A DNA stretch of 64,000 nucleotides, from NCBI RefSeq assembly GCF_000377205.1, contig NZ_KB897909.1, positions 62,001 to 126,000 of the forward strand, given 5' to 3'. Source of the stretch: Thioalkalivibrio sp. ALJ3. GTDB taxonomy: Bacteria > Pseudomonadota > Gammaproteobacteria > Ectothiorhodospirales > Ectothiorhodospiraceae. Of this stretch, positions 39,551 to 48,707 are shown one piece after another; the stretch's first letter is position 1, and each line of letters starts with the position of its first letter. Below the pieces are notes generated by a model, which was not told where the DNA came from, searched no databases, and saw only the letters and a program-made list of their open reading frames with translations. Both the position numbers and the translations under genes were made by a program.

Positions 39551-40207
39551 ATGGCCCGACGCCTCATCCGGCGGCTCCTGCTGGGCCTGGCGCTGCTGAT
39601 CCCGGGCCTCGCGCTGGCACACCCCCACGCCTGGATCGACCTGCGCGTGGGGCTCGTGTTCGACGACAACGGCCAGCTGGAGCGCATGCAGCAGGCCTGG
39701 CTGATCGATCCGACCTACAGCCATATGCTGCTGGAAGAGATGACCCGGGACCTGGAAGGCGATATCGGCATCGACGAGGCGCTGGATCGGGTCGCCGAGC
39801 GCATGCTGGAAAACCTGGCCGCCTACGACTACTTCACCGAGCTGCGCCACGACGACGCGGAGCTTTCGGTACCCCGGGCGGAAAACGCCCGGCTCTCGCT
39901 GGAGGACCGGCGGCTTTATCTGCGTTTCGACCTGCCGCTGGCCGAACACGAACTCGACGATGCCAACGGCTTCACCTATCGCGTGTTCGACCCGACCTAC
40001 TGGATCGAGGTTCTGCACGACGCAGACGACGTGGTACATATCGAGAATCGCCAGGGCTGCGAGGTGCGGATCGAAGAGGCCCGACCGGACCCGCAACTGA
40101 TGCGCTATGCCGCCACCCTGGAACGTCAGGACCGCAGTCCTGTCGACAATCTCGGACGCTACTTTGCCGAGACCGCCACCCTGCAGTGCCGGAACCGTTC
40201 GGACTGA
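39551..40207 (+). CDS. DUF1007 family periplasmic protein
   Basis: Secreted protein (218 aa) with signal peptide 1-23 (LLLGLALLIPGLALAHPHAW) directly followed by the family start HPHAWID. Later conserved block DPTYWIEV. DUF1007 genes commonly pair with NicO-type metal transporters, often in Zur-regulated loci, so a role in metal (zinc, nickel or cobalt) transport is likely but unproven. It begins 2 bp after cysS, whose transcript it could share, and is followed by the NicO gene 70 bp later. Confidence 0.87.
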   Translation: MARRLIRRLLLGLALLIPGLALAHPHAWIDLRVGLVFDDNGQLERMQQAWLIDPTYSHMLLEEMTRDLEGDIGIDEALDRVAERMLENLAAYDYFTELRHDDAELSVPRAENARLSLEDRRLYLRFDLPLAEHELDDANGFTYRVFDPTYWIEVLHDADDVVHIENRQGCEVRIEEARPDPQLMRYAATLERQDRSPVDNLGRYFAETATLQCRNRSD

Positions 40208-40260
40208 GTCCGAACGCACACGATTCAAGGCCAGAATCGGTCGATGAACCCGCAGGAAAG

Positions 40261-40275
40261 CGTTATAGTGTAACG
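40261..40275 (+). promoter_or_regulatory. Zur-box-like palindrome before the NicO gene
   Basis: CGTTATAGTGTAACG: outer five bases pair perfectly (CGTTA/TAACG) around TA-G-TG. It resembles the gammaproteobacterial Zur operator core TGTTATAATATAACA (recalled). It ends 2 bp before the start codon, so it would block transcription or initiation if bound. Confidence 0.5.
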
Positions 40276-40277
40276 AT

Positions 40278-41390
40278 ATGATCGTCGCCCCCGCCCATCG
40301 ACTTCGCGGCCTCACGGCCTCCCTGGTCCTCCTGACCCTGGGACTCTTCTTGTTGCTGGGCGCTTTCAGCGCCCACGCCGGCGAATCAGCCCATCCTCTG
40401 GGTGGCGGCGCACCTGCTGGCGAGACCGAGGAACGCCCGTCCCCGCCCGATGCCGCCACCGGGCCCGTGCCCGAAACGCTGGCCGACCCCCCCGGCGCGC
40501 TCGAGCGCGTCACTGCCTGGATGCTGCAGACCCAGCGCCAGTTGCATCGCGACCTGACTCAGGGACTGCACGCCCTGCGCGACGCCCCTACCGCCCAGAC
40601 GGCCGGCGCCCTGATCCTGGTCAGCCTGCTGTACGGCATCTTCCACGCGGCCGGCCCAGGCCATGGCAAGGCGGTCATCAGCGCCTATCTGCTGACCCAG
40701 CCCCAGAACCTGAAACGCGGCATCCTGCTCTCCACGGTCTCGGCACTGGCCCAGGGGGTCACGGCCATCGTGCTGGTCGGGGTGCTGATCGGCCTGCTCG
40801 GCTGGCTGGCGCGCGATACGCTGGGCCAGGTACGCACGCTGGAGATCGCCAGCTTCGCGCTGGTCGCCCTGCTGGGCATCTGGCTGATGCTGCGCGCCCT
40901 GCGCCACGCCTGGCGCCTGCACAAGGCCCATGCCCGGGCACGCACAGAGACCCGGCACGAGCACGCAGACCATCATCACCATGAACACCATACCCATGAC
41001 GACCACTGCGGCTGCGGCACGCCGCATCATGTCGACCCGAACCACAGCGGGACCTGGTGGGGCACGGTCGCGGCCGTGGGCATCCGCCCCTGTTCCGGCG
41101 CGGTGCTGATCATGGCGGTCTCGGCGGCCCTGGGCCTGGCCTGGGCTGGCGTGCTGGCCGTGCTGGCGATGTCGCTGGGAACCGCGGCCACGGTATCCGT
41201 TCTGGCCACGCTGGCCGTCTCCGCACGCGACTGGACCCGCCGCTGGCTGGGCCCGACACGCGTCGGCCGCCTGACCTACGTGGGGCCGGCTTTCGGGCTC
41301 GCCGGCGGCGGCATCATCGCGCTCATCGGTGTCAGCCTGGTGATCGGGGCCGTCGCCTACCGGCCCGCCGCACACCCGCTGGGACTGTAG
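40278..41390 (+). CDS. NicO/RcnA-type nickel-cobalt (or zinc) membrane transporter
   Basis: Inner-membrane protein (370 aa) with about six to seven helices. The NicO family motif appears as GIFHAAGPGHGKAVISAYLL (about 116-135) and again as GIRPCSGAVLIM. Between lies a histidine-rich loop (about 229-258, HADHHHHEHHTHDDH plus CGCG), a metal-binding segment. N-terminal signal-like helix. Known relatives move Ni2+/Co2+; the Zur-like site at 40261 and DUF1007 partner make zinc an alternative. Confidence 0.87.
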   Translation: MIVAPAHRLRGLTASLVLLTLGLFLLLGAFSAHAGESAHPLGGGAPAGETEERPSPPDAATGPVPETLADPPGALERVTAWMLQTQRQLHRDLTQGLHALRDAPTAQTAGALILVSLLYGIFHAAGPGHGKAVISAYLLTQPQNLKRGILLSTVSALAQGVTAIVLVGVLIGLLGWLARDTLGQVRTLEIASFALVALLGIWLMLRALRHAWRLHKAHARARTETRHEHADHHHHEHHTHDDHCGCGTPHHVDPNHSGTWWGTVAAVGIRPCSGAVLIMAVSAALGLAWAGVLAVLAMSLGTAATVSVLATLAVSARDWTRRWLGPTRVGRLTYVGPAFGLAGGGIIALIGVSLVIGAVAYRPAAHPLGL

Positions 41391-41478
41391 AACACCGCAA
41401 GACGCTAGGGGTCAGGGTTGCCGCACAGGACCGGGTCCTCTAACGTCCCGAACATACTCCAAGTTGCGAGACGCGCCG

Positions 41479-43287
41479 ATGTCCGATTCCGCGATCCGTC
41501 CCGACCAGGCCCCAACCCTCCCCTCGCTGTTCCGCGTCCGCGTCGAGCAGACACCGGATACCCCGGCCTACCGCCACTACAACGCCGAGCGCGAGGAGTG
41601 GCAGCAGACCTCCTGGCACGAGATGGGGGCGATGGTGGATCGCTGGCAGGCCGCCCTGGCCGCGGAGGGCCTCAAGCCCGGCGAGCGCGTCGCGCTGATG
41701 CTCGGCAATTCGCGCGAGTGGGTCGCGTTCGACCAGGCGGCGATGGGGCTGGGGCTGGTCCCGGTCCCGCTGTACACCGACGATCGTCCGGACAACGTCG
41801 CCTACATCATCGGCCAGACACAGGCGCGCATCCTGCTGCTGGGCGAGAGCGCCCACAGCCGGCGGTTGTCCGAGCACTTCGAGAACATGCCGTCGCTGCG
41901 GCGCATCGTGAACATCGGCGGCGAGGATACGGAGCCGGACGACGAACGCGTAATCGAGCTGGAAGACTGGCTCGCACAGCATGAGGGTACGGACGTCCAC
42001 TATCCGGACCTCGATCCAGAGGCCATGGCCACGATCGTCTATACCTCCGGCACCACCGGGCGCCCCAAGGGCGTGATCCTCTCGCACCGCAACATCCTGG
42101 AGAACGCCTGGGCCTCCTCGCAGACCGGTCCCCTGTCCCCTGCCGACCGGTTCCTGTCGTTCCTGCCGCTGTCGCACATGCTGGAGCGCACCGCCGGGCT
42201 CTACATGCCCATGCTGATCGGTGCCGAGGTCGCCTTCGCGCGCTCCATCCAGGGCCTGGGGGAGGACCTGGTCACCGTACGCCCGACCGTACTGATCTCG
42301 GTACCGCGCATCTACGAGCGCGTGCACGGACGCATCCAGGCCGGCCTGAAGCAGAAATCAGGCCTCGGCCGAGCCCTGTTCAAGGCGACCGTCAGCATCG
42401 GCTGGAAGCGCTTCGAGCATCAGCAGGGCCGAGGCGGCTGGTCTCCCGGCTTCCTGCTCTGGCCCCTGCTGGAGCGCATTGTCGCGCGCAAGGTGCTGGA
42501 TCGCCTGGGGGGCGAGCTTCGCTTCGCGGTCTGCGGCGGCGCCCCCCTGCCCCCACCGATCGCCCAGTTCTTCATCGGCCTGGGCCTGCCGGTTCTGCAC
42601 GGCTACGGGATGACCGAGGCCAGTCCGGTGGTCACGGTGAACACCCCGGACAACAACCTGCCCGCCTCGATCGGCAAGCCGCTGCCCGGGGTGGAGGTGA
42701 AGATCGGCGAGATGGACGAACTGCTCACCCGCAGCCCCTGCGTGATGCTCGGCTACTGGAAGAACGAGGAGGCCACCGGCGAGACCATCGACGCGGACGG
42801 CTGGCTGCACAGTGGCGACCAGGCCCGCATCGACGACAGCGGGCATGTCTTCATCACCGGGCGCATCAAGGACATCCTGGTGCTGACCAACGGCGAAAAG
42901 GTCCCGCCGGCCGACATGGAGATGGCGATCGCACTGGATGCGCTGTTCGACCAGGTGATGATCGTCGGCGACAACCGCTCCTTCCTGACCGCGCTGGTCG
43001 TACCGGAGCCGGAGGCCTGGGCCTCGTTCGCCAGTGACCACAACCTCGAAGCCGAGGCCGAGGGCCGGCTGCCGCGCAAGGCCGAACGCGCCCTGCTGCA
43101 GCGCATCCAGTACCAGCTACGCGACTTCCCCGGCTACGCCAAAATCCGCCATGTCCATGTGACCCACGAGGCCTGGTCCGTGGAAAACGGCATGCTGACC
43201 CCGACCATGAAACTCAAGCGCCCGGTGATCAGCGAGCACTACAGCGAGGCCATCGAGGCCATGTACGCCGGCCACGACGGTCACTGA
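41479..43287 (+). CDS. Long-chain acyl-CoA synthetase (AMP-forming)
   Basis: ANL-superfamily ligase (602 aa) that activates a fatty acid through acyl-AMP. Motif A3 YTSGTTGRPKGV (about 192-203), gate motif FLPLSHMLER, A5 block GYGMTEASPV and A8/A10 lysine region ending NGMLTPTMKLKR. Resembles FadD15-type long-chain synthetases. Start at ATG 41479 (MSDSAIRPDQ); a TTG five codons upstream is possible. Single gene between the NicO locus and the convergent nitrate cluster. Confidence 0.9.
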   Translation: MSDSAIRPDQAPTLPSLFRVRVEQTPDTPAYRHYNAEREEWQQTSWHEMGAMVDRWQAALAAEGLKPGERVALMLGNSREWVAFDQAAMGLGLVPVPLYTDDRPDNVAYIIGQTQARILLLGESAHSRRLSEHFENMPSLRRIVNIGGEDTEPDDERVIELEDWLAQHEGTDVHYPDLDPEAMATIVYTSGTTGRPKGVILSHRNILENAWASSQTGPLSPADRFLSFLPLSHMLERTAGLYMPMLIGAEVAFARSIQGLGEDLVTVRPTVLISVPRIYERVHGRIQAGLKQKSGLGRALFKATVSIGWKRFEHQQGRGGWSPGFLLWPLLERIVARKVLDRLGGELRFAVCGGAPLPPPIAQFFIGLGLPVLHGYGMTEASPVVTVNTPDNNLPASIGKPLPGVEVKIGEMDELLTRSPCVMLGYWKNEEATGETIDADGWLHSGDQARIDDSGHVFITGRIKDILVLTNGEKVPPADMEMAIALDALFDQVMIVGDNRSFLTALVVPEPEAWASFASDHNLEAEAEGRLPRKAERALLQRIQYQLRDFPGYAKIRHVHVTHEAWSVENGMLTPTMKLKRPVISEHYSEAIEAMYAGHDGH

Positions 43288-43308
43288 GACCCGCGCCGGG
43301 CCCGCCAT

Positions 43309-44178
43309 TCAGCCGCGATGCCCACCCAGGTGGCGCGCGAGCGTCGAGACCAGGGGCTTCATGAAGTACTGACCGTCGGGGACCACTGTCGGGTGCACCC
43401 CGTGGGCGCGCAGCTCGTCGGCCACCACCGGGCCGATCGCGGCGACGACGGTTCGGCCGAGCGCTGACAGCAGCGCATCCTCGTGCCCCGCGTCACGGGC
43501 GACGCGCAGCAGTCGCCGCACCTGGGCCTGGCTGGTGAAGGCGATCGCATCCACCTCCCCCGTGATCAGGGCTGCGATCAGCCCGGTCACGCGCTCGGTC
43601 TCGGCGGCGTCCGCATAGCGGTAGGGCCAGACGGGAAAGACCTCGGCGCCCGCCTGCTCCAGGAACTCGAGCAGGCGGCGGTTGGGTTCCGCGCCGTAGA
43701 GCTGCACCCCGATGCGCTGCCCGGCCAGATGCTGCCCGGCCCGATCCTGTCCGGAAAGGGTCTCGATGATGCCCTCGGTCGTCGGCGCGGCCGCGACCGC
43801 ATCCGGCCGCACGCCGAAGGGCTTCATCGCCCGCCCCGGCTTGGGGCCCCGCACCAGGGTCTGCGTCCGCGCCACGGCCGCCAGCCAGGTGTCCTCGCGC
43901 CCGGCACGCCGGGCAAAACCGGTCAGGCGGGTGAAGCCCTCGCCGGTCAGAAAAATCAGGCGGTCGAACGGCGCCTCGATCGCCCTGTGCAGCCAGGCCT
44001 CGATCGCCGTGCGGTCGGGGCTGTCGTGGATCGCGATCAGCGGGCAGCGCCAGACCTCGGCCCCACGCCGCTCCAGCAGGCCGGCGAAGACCTCCAGCGC
44101 CCGGCTCTCCGGCAGGGCCACGCGGCGACCCGCGAGGCCACTGGCCGCCGCCTCCGGCACGACGGATGCGTCCGTCAC
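43309..44178 (-). CDS. hemD: Uroporphyrinogen-III synthase-like protein
   Basis: HemD-family protein (289 aa). N-terminal GRRVALPESRALEVFAGLLE and C-terminal AFTSQAQVRRLLRVA / AAIGPVVADELRAHG match the two-lobed fold; overall conservation in HemD is low. Start is GTG 44178, overlapping the cysG stop (GTGA). As the last gene of the nitrate-assimilation operon it should boost uroporphyrinogen III supply for siroheme, needed by NirB. A separate housekeeping hemD probably exists elsewhere (inference). Confidence 0.85.
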   Translation of the reverse strand: MTDASVVPEAAASGLAGRRVALPESRALEVFAGLLERRGAEVWRCPLIAIHDSPDRTAIEAWLHRAIEAPFDRLIFLTGEGFTRLTGFARRAGREDTWLAAVARTQTLVRGPKPGRAMKPFGVRPDAVAAAPTTEGIIETLSGQDRAGQHLAGQRIGVQLYGAEPNRRLLEFLEQAGAEVFPVWPYRYADAAETERVTGLIAALITGEVDAIAFTSQAQVRRLLRVARDAGHEDALLSALGRTVVAAIGPVVADELRAHGVHPTVVPDGQYFMKPLVSTLARHLGGHRG

Positions 44179-45641
44179 GCCGCGCTCGCCGCCGCGGCCC
44201 GCGACCCTGCCCCCGACAGCGGCATCGGCTGCGGGAACACCGTCGTGGCCCCGGCATCCGGCCGGAACCAGGCCAGACGTGTGTGGCAGGCCGCCACCTC
44301 GCCGATCACGATCAGGCTGGGCGAACCCACCTGCTCGCGCTCGGCACGTGCGGCCAGCGTATCCAGCGTGCCGGTCACGACGCGCTGGCGGGCGGTGGTG
44401 CCGTTCTCGATGATCGCCGCCGGTGTCTGCCCGGCGCGGCCGGCACCCTTCAGCCCCCGGCAGATCTCGCCCACCCCCTTGCGGCCCATGTAGAACACCA
44501 GGGTCTCGCGGGTACTGGTCAGCTGCGACCAGTCCACATCCAGCCGCCCTTCGCGGGTATGGCCGGTGATGAACCGCACCGACTGGGCATGGTCGCGGTG
44601 GGTCAGCGGTATGCCCGCATAGGCGGCACAGCCGCTGGCCGCGGTAATGCCGGGGACGACCTGGTAGGCCACGCCGTCGCGCGCCAGCACGTCCAGCTCC
44701 TCGCCGCCCCGGCCGAACACGAACGGGTCGCCGCCCTTCAGCCGGGCCACCCGCTTGCCCTTGCGCGCCAGGCGGGAGAGCAGCGCGCTGATCTCCTCCT
44801 GCGGCACGCAGTGGTGGTCGCGCTCCTTGCCGACATAGAAGCGCTCGGCCTCGCGCCGCGCCAGGTTCACCACCTCGGAGGACACCAGCCGGTCGTAGAC
44901 GACCACATCCGCCTGCTGCAGCAGGCGCAGCGCGCGAAAGGTCAGCAGGTCGGGATCGCCCGGCCCGGCGCCGATCAGGTAGACCTCGCCGGGCGTGCTG
45001 GTTGCGGCGTCCGCCAGTTCCTGCTCCAGGCGCGCCTCGGCCGCGTCCATGCGCCCGGCCAGGGCGAGCTCGGTGGCCGGCCCGGCAAAGGCCCGCTCCC
45101 AGAAGGCGCGGCGGGCGTTCACATGGTCGAAACGGGCGCGCACCCGGTCGCGCAGCCGCCCGGCGAGATCGGCCAGCCGACCATAGCCGGTCGGGATCAG
45201 GCTCTCGATCTTCGCGCGCAGCAGGCGCACCAGCACCGGGGCGCGGCCACCCGAGCCGATCGCGATGGTCAGCGGCCCGCGCTCCACGATCGCCGGCAGG
45301 ATGAAGCTGCACAGCTCGGGCTGGTCGGCGACGTTCACCGGGATCGAACGCGCGATGCAGTCCTCCGAGACCTGGCGGTTCACGGCCGCGTCATCGGTCG
45401 CGGCAATCACGATCGCCACACGATCCAGGCATTCGGTGTCATAGACCCCCGGATCGCGGCTGATCGACCCCGGTTGTTCGCGCAGCAGGCGCTCGGCGGC
45501 CTCGCTGTACTCGGGGGCTCGCAGGCGCACCCGCGCCCCGGCCTCCAGCAGCAGCGCAGCCTTGCGCGTGGCGACCGGCCCAGCCCCGACCACCAGGGCC
45601 TCGCGGCCGTGCAACTGCATATAGATCGGCAGGTGTTCCAT
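44175..45641 (-). CDS. cysG: Siroheme synthase (CysG)
   Basis: Trifunctional enzyme (488 aa) converting uroporphyrinogen III into siroheme. The N-terminal NAD-dependent dehydrogenase/ferrochelatase half starts MEHLPIYMQLHGREALVVG; the C-terminal methyltransferase half contains VYLIGAGPGDPDLLTFRAL and VARLKGGDPFVFGRGGEE. Full length. Two bases separate it from nasA. Operon position shows it serves the siroheme nitrite reductase NirB. Confidence 0.96.
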   Translation of the reverse strand: MEHLPIYMQLHGREALVVGAGPVATRKAALLLEAGARVRLRAPEYSEAAERLLREQPGSISRDPGVYDTECLDRVAIVIAATDDAAVNRQVSEDCIARSIPVNVADQPELCSFILPAIVERGPLTIAIGSGGRAPVLVRLLRAKIESLIPTGYGRLADLAGRLRDRVRARFDHVNARRAFWERAFAGPATELALAGRMDAAEARLEQELADAATSTPGEVYLIGAGPGDPDLLTFRALRLLQQADVVVYDRLVSSEVVNLARREAERFYVGKERDHHCVPQEEISALLSRLARKGKRVARLKGGDPFVFGRGGEELDVLARDGVAYQVVPGITAASGCAAYAGIPLTHRDHAQSVRFITGHTREGRLDVDWSQLTSTRETLVFYMGRKGVGEICRGLKGAGRAGQTPAAIIENGTTARQRVVTGTLDTLAARAEREQVGSPSLIVIGEVAACHTRLAWFRPDAGATTVFPQPMPLSGAGSRAAAASAA

Positions 45642-45643
45642 GC

Positions 45644-48334
45644 TTATCCCTCCCGCGCCACGGGGTCCGTGGGCGCCTCGGCTTCCTCGTTCAACAGGGT
45701 CTGGATCTCGGGGCGACAGGAGCCACAGTTGGTCCCGGCCTCGAGGGCCGCACCCACGGCCTCGCAGGTGGCCAGCCCCTGCTCGCGGATCGCGGTGCGG
45801 ATACGCGTCTCGTCCACGCCGAAGCAGGCGCAGACCATGCGTCCGCGCGCGGCCTGGCCGTTCGGTGGTCGCCCGGTCAGCAGAGCCATCCGTTCGGCAT
45901 CGCTGATCGTCTCGGCCGCGAACAGGCCACCCAGCCACTCGCGCTCGGGCAAGCCCCGATCGGGGCCCGCGAACAACACGCAGGCGAGCCGCCCCTCGTG
46001 GATCCGCGCGGCGCGGTAGCGCCCCCCGGCGGAGTCGGCGAACTCCAGCCATTCCCCCGGCCCGTCCAGGCGCTCGCGCCACGCATCCATCGTGGGCGGT
46101 GTGCCCCGCCCGGCCAGTTCGGTGCGCAGGTGCCGGGGACCGCAGGCGGTGACCGCGTAGTCCGCCTCCGGCGCGGTGATCGGCTCGCGGCTCAAGACGA
46201 AGCCGTGCCAGTCCAGCGCGGCCGGGCGCACAGCCACGGCCGTGTGCTTGAACGCCGGCTGCCCGGAGACCGGGTCGACATGCGCGGGCACCAGCGCATC
46301 CACACGGGCGAGCCGCGCGATCGGCCGGCTCCAGTGCATGGGCACGAACACGCTGCCCGGGCGCTGTTCGCGGCGGGTCTGCACCCGCGCCAGCAGGCGG
46401 CCGTGGCGACTGGTCACCTCGGCGAGATCGCCGGCCTGGAGCCGGAACAGACCGGCATCCACCGGATGGATCTCGACGAACGGTTCCGGCTGATGCGCAC
46501 TCAGGCGCGGGGTGCGTGCGGTGCGGGTCATGCTGTGCCACTGGTCTCGGATGCGGCCGGTGTTCAGGCGCAGCGGATAATCGGCAGCGACCGGGTCGGT
46601 CGGGGCCTGCGGGGTCACGGCCTTGAGCTGCGCCCGGCCACTGGCGGTAAAGAAACGGCCATCGCCATAGAGGTGCTCGGCACCCGTCCGGCTCCCCGCC
46701 GGCAGCGGCCACTGCACCGGCTCCAGGACGTCGTACTCGGCGTCGGAAAGCCCGGCCAGCGCGCCGATGTCGAAGTCGCGCGTGCCGTGGTTCTCGAAGG
46801 CGGACAGCGCCGCATGCTCGCGGAAGATCTCGCCCGGATGGGTATAGGGAAAGGCGTCGGCGAAACCCAGGCGCTGCGCGACCCGGGCCAGCGCCCACCA
46901 GTCGTGACGGGCCTCGCCCGGGGGCACCCGGAACGGGCGCTGGCGCGAGATGCGGCGCTCGGAGTTGGTTACCGTGCCGTCCTTCTCGCCCCAGGTGGTC
47001 GCCGGCAGCAATACGTCGGCCACCCGCGTGGTCTCGGTCTCGCGCACGCAGTCGGAGACCACGACCAGCGGGCATTCGGCCAGGGCGCGCTCGAAGCGCG
47101 CGGCCTCGGGCAGGCTGAACAGCGGATTGGTGCCGATGATCCAGATCGCCTTCACCTGCCCCGACTCGACCGCGCGAAACAGGTCCAGCGCCTTCAGGCC
47201 CGGCTGGCGAGCAAGGTTCGGTGCGCCCCAGAAGCGCCCAACCCGGTCCAGGGCCGCGTCGTCGAAGCCCATGTGCGCGGCCAGCTGGCTGGCCAGTCCG
47301 CCGACTTCGCGCCCGCCCATCGCGTTCGGCTGGCCGGTCAGCGAGAACGGGCCCATGCCCGAGCGCCCGATGCGGCCGGTGGCCAGGTGTACGTTGAGGA
47401 TCGTCCCGGCCTTGTCCACGCCGCTGTCGGACTGGTTGATGCCCTGGCAGAAGGCGGTCACGGTGCGCTCGGTACGGGCAAACCACTGGAAGAACGTCGC
47501 CACCGCCTCCGGCTCCAGCTCGCAGGCCTCGGCGGTCGCGGCGATCGACGGGCTGGAGGCCCGCGCGGCCGCCAGGGCGTCGGCAAAGCCTTCGACATGG
47601 CGCTCCAGGAAGCCGGGGTCCAGCGCATCCTCCCGGCGCAGATGGTCCAGCAGGCCGTTGAACAGCCAGGCATCCGTGCCTGGCGCCAGCGGCAGGTGCA
47701 GGTCGGCCGCCTGGGCGGTGGCCGTGCACCGCGGGTCGATCACCACCAGCTTCATCTCCGGGCGCGCCGCGCGGGCGGCCTGCAGGCGCTGGAAAAGTAC
47801 CGGGTGGGCCCAGGCCATGTTGGAGCCCGTGACCACGACCAGATCGGCCTGCTCGAGGTCGGTATAGCTTCCCGGCACGCCGTCCACGCCGAAGGCGCGG
47901 GTGTGGGCGGCCACCGCCGTGGACATGCAGAGCCGGGAGTTGGTGTCGATATTGGCCGAGCCGACGAAGCCCTTCATCAGCTTGTTGGCTACGTAGTAGT
48001 CCTCGGTCAGGATCTGCCCGGAGACGTACAGGGCGACCGCATCCGGCCCGTGTGCCGCGATGGTCTCGCGAAAGCCGTCCGCGACATGATCCAGCGCGGT
48101 CTCCCAGTCGACACGCCGCCCACCGATCTCCGGGTGCAGCAACCGGCCCTCGTCGCCGAGGGTCTCGGCCAGTGCCGCGCCCTTGGAGCACAGGCGCCCG
48201 GCATTCGCCGGATGGGCGGGATCACCGCATACCGCGACCGGAAACTCGCCGCCCGGCGTCGCGGTCACCTCCACGCCGCAGCCCACCCCGCAATAGGGAC
48301 AGGTCGTACGGGTCACCGACTGTTCCGCAGCCAT
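45644..48334 (-). CDS. nasA: Assimilatory nitrate reductase catalytic subunit with C-terminal [2Fe-2S] domain
   Basis: Cytoplasmic molybdopterin (bis-MGD) nitrate reductase (896 aa). N-terminal [4Fe-4S] ligands C12-x2-C15-x3-C19 and a later Cys in LCSKG; molybdopterin blocks such as TGQPNAMGGREVGGL and RLNTGRIRDQWHSMTRTA. The last ~55 residues form a BFD-like [2Fe-2S] domain (CACFGVDETRIRTAI, NCGSCRPEI). No NasB/NasC-type flavoprotein is encoded in this operon, so the electron donor is uncertain (ferredoxin or an unlinked partner). Confidence 0.96.
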   Translation of the reverse strand: MAAEQSVTRTTCPYCGVGCGVEVTATPGGEFPVAVCGDPAHPANAGRLCSKGAALAETLGDEGRLLHPEIGGRRVDWETALDHVADGFRETIAAHGPDAVALYVSGQILTEDYYVANKLMKGFVGSANIDTNSRLCMSTAVAAHTRAFGVDGVPGSYTDLEQADLVVVTGSNMAWAHPVLFQRLQAARAARPEMKLVVIDPRCTATAQAADLHLPLAPGTDAWLFNGLLDHLRREDALDPGFLERHVEGFADALAAARASSPSIAATAEACELEPEAVATFFQWFARTERTVTAFCQGINQSDSGVDKAGTILNVHLATGRIGRSGMGPFSLTGQPNAMGGREVGGLASQLAAHMGFDDAALDRVGRFWGAPNLARQPGLKALDLFRAVESGQVKAIWIIGTNPLFSLPEAARFERALAECPLVVVSDCVRETETTRVADVLLPATTWGEKDGTVTNSERRISRQRPFRVPPGEARHDWWALARVAQRLGFADAFPYTHPGEIFREHAALSAFENHGTRDFDIGALAGLSDAEYDVLEPVQWPLPAGSRTGAEHLYGDGRFFTASGRAQLKAVTPQAPTDPVAADYPLRLNTGRIRDQWHSMTRTARTPRLSAHQPEPFVEIHPVDAGLFRLQAGDLAEVTSRHGRLLARVQTRREQRPGSVFVPMHWSRPIARLARVDALVPAHVDPVSGQPAFKHTAVAVRPAALDWHGFVLSREPITAPEADYAVTACGPRHLRTELAGRGTPPTMDAWRERLDGPGEWLEFADSAGGRYRAARIHEGRLACVLFAGPDRGLPEREWLGGLFAAETISDAERMALLTGRPPNGQAARGRMVCACFGVDETRIRTAIREQGLATCEAVGAALEAGTNCGSCRPEIQTLLNEEAEAPTDPVAREG

Positions 48335-48335
48335 C

Positions 48336-48707
48336 TCAGCCCGCCTCGCGGCAGGCGACCGGTGCCGCAGCGGTATCGTCCGCGGCGTCGCCCGTGGCGC
48401 CGGAGAGGTCCAGCCACACCTGACCGTCGGTCACCCGGATCGGGAAGGCATGGGTGCAGCCACTGTCCGCCCCGGTGGCCTCGCCGGACTGCAGATCGAT
48501 CACCCAGTTGTGCAGCGGGCAGGTCACGCGCTCGCCGTGAACGATGCCCTGCGACAGCGGCCCACCCTTGTGCGGGCACTGATCGCGCAGGGCAAAGACG
48601 CGGTCATCCGCGGTGCGGAACACGGCGATGTCGCCGTTCGGGCCCGCCACCACGCGCGCACCCAGCGACGGGATGTCCTCGAGCGGACAGATCGCGAGCC
48701 AGCTCAT
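48336..48707 (-). CDS. nirD: Nitrite reductase small subunit NirD
   Basis: Rieske-like small subunit (123 aa) of NADH-dependent nitrite reductase. Rieske residues are retained: C-P-H in DQCPHKGGPLS and C-P-L-H in VTCPLHNWVIDL, so it could hold a [2Fe-2S] cluster; many enteric NirD proteins have lost these. C-terminal tail is Ala/Asp rich. Start overlaps the nirB stop by 4 bases; stop lies just before nasA. Confidence 0.94.
   Translation of the reverse strand: MSWLAICPLEDIPSLGARVVAGPNGDIAVFRTADDRVFALRDQCPHKGGPLSQGIVHGERVTCPLHNWVIDLQSGEATGADSGCTHAFPIRVTDGQVWLDLSGATGDAADDTAAAPVACREAG

Noticed and set aside
43309-45312. A 667-codon hemD protein
   Set aside because: The upstream two-thirds is out of frame with the real cysG and low in complexity; GTG 44178 fits the junction and family length.
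44175-48191. A 1338-codon fusion of nasA region and cysG
   Set aside because: The frame upstream of 45641 is a shadow of nasA in another frame; MEHLPIYM is the natural CysG start.
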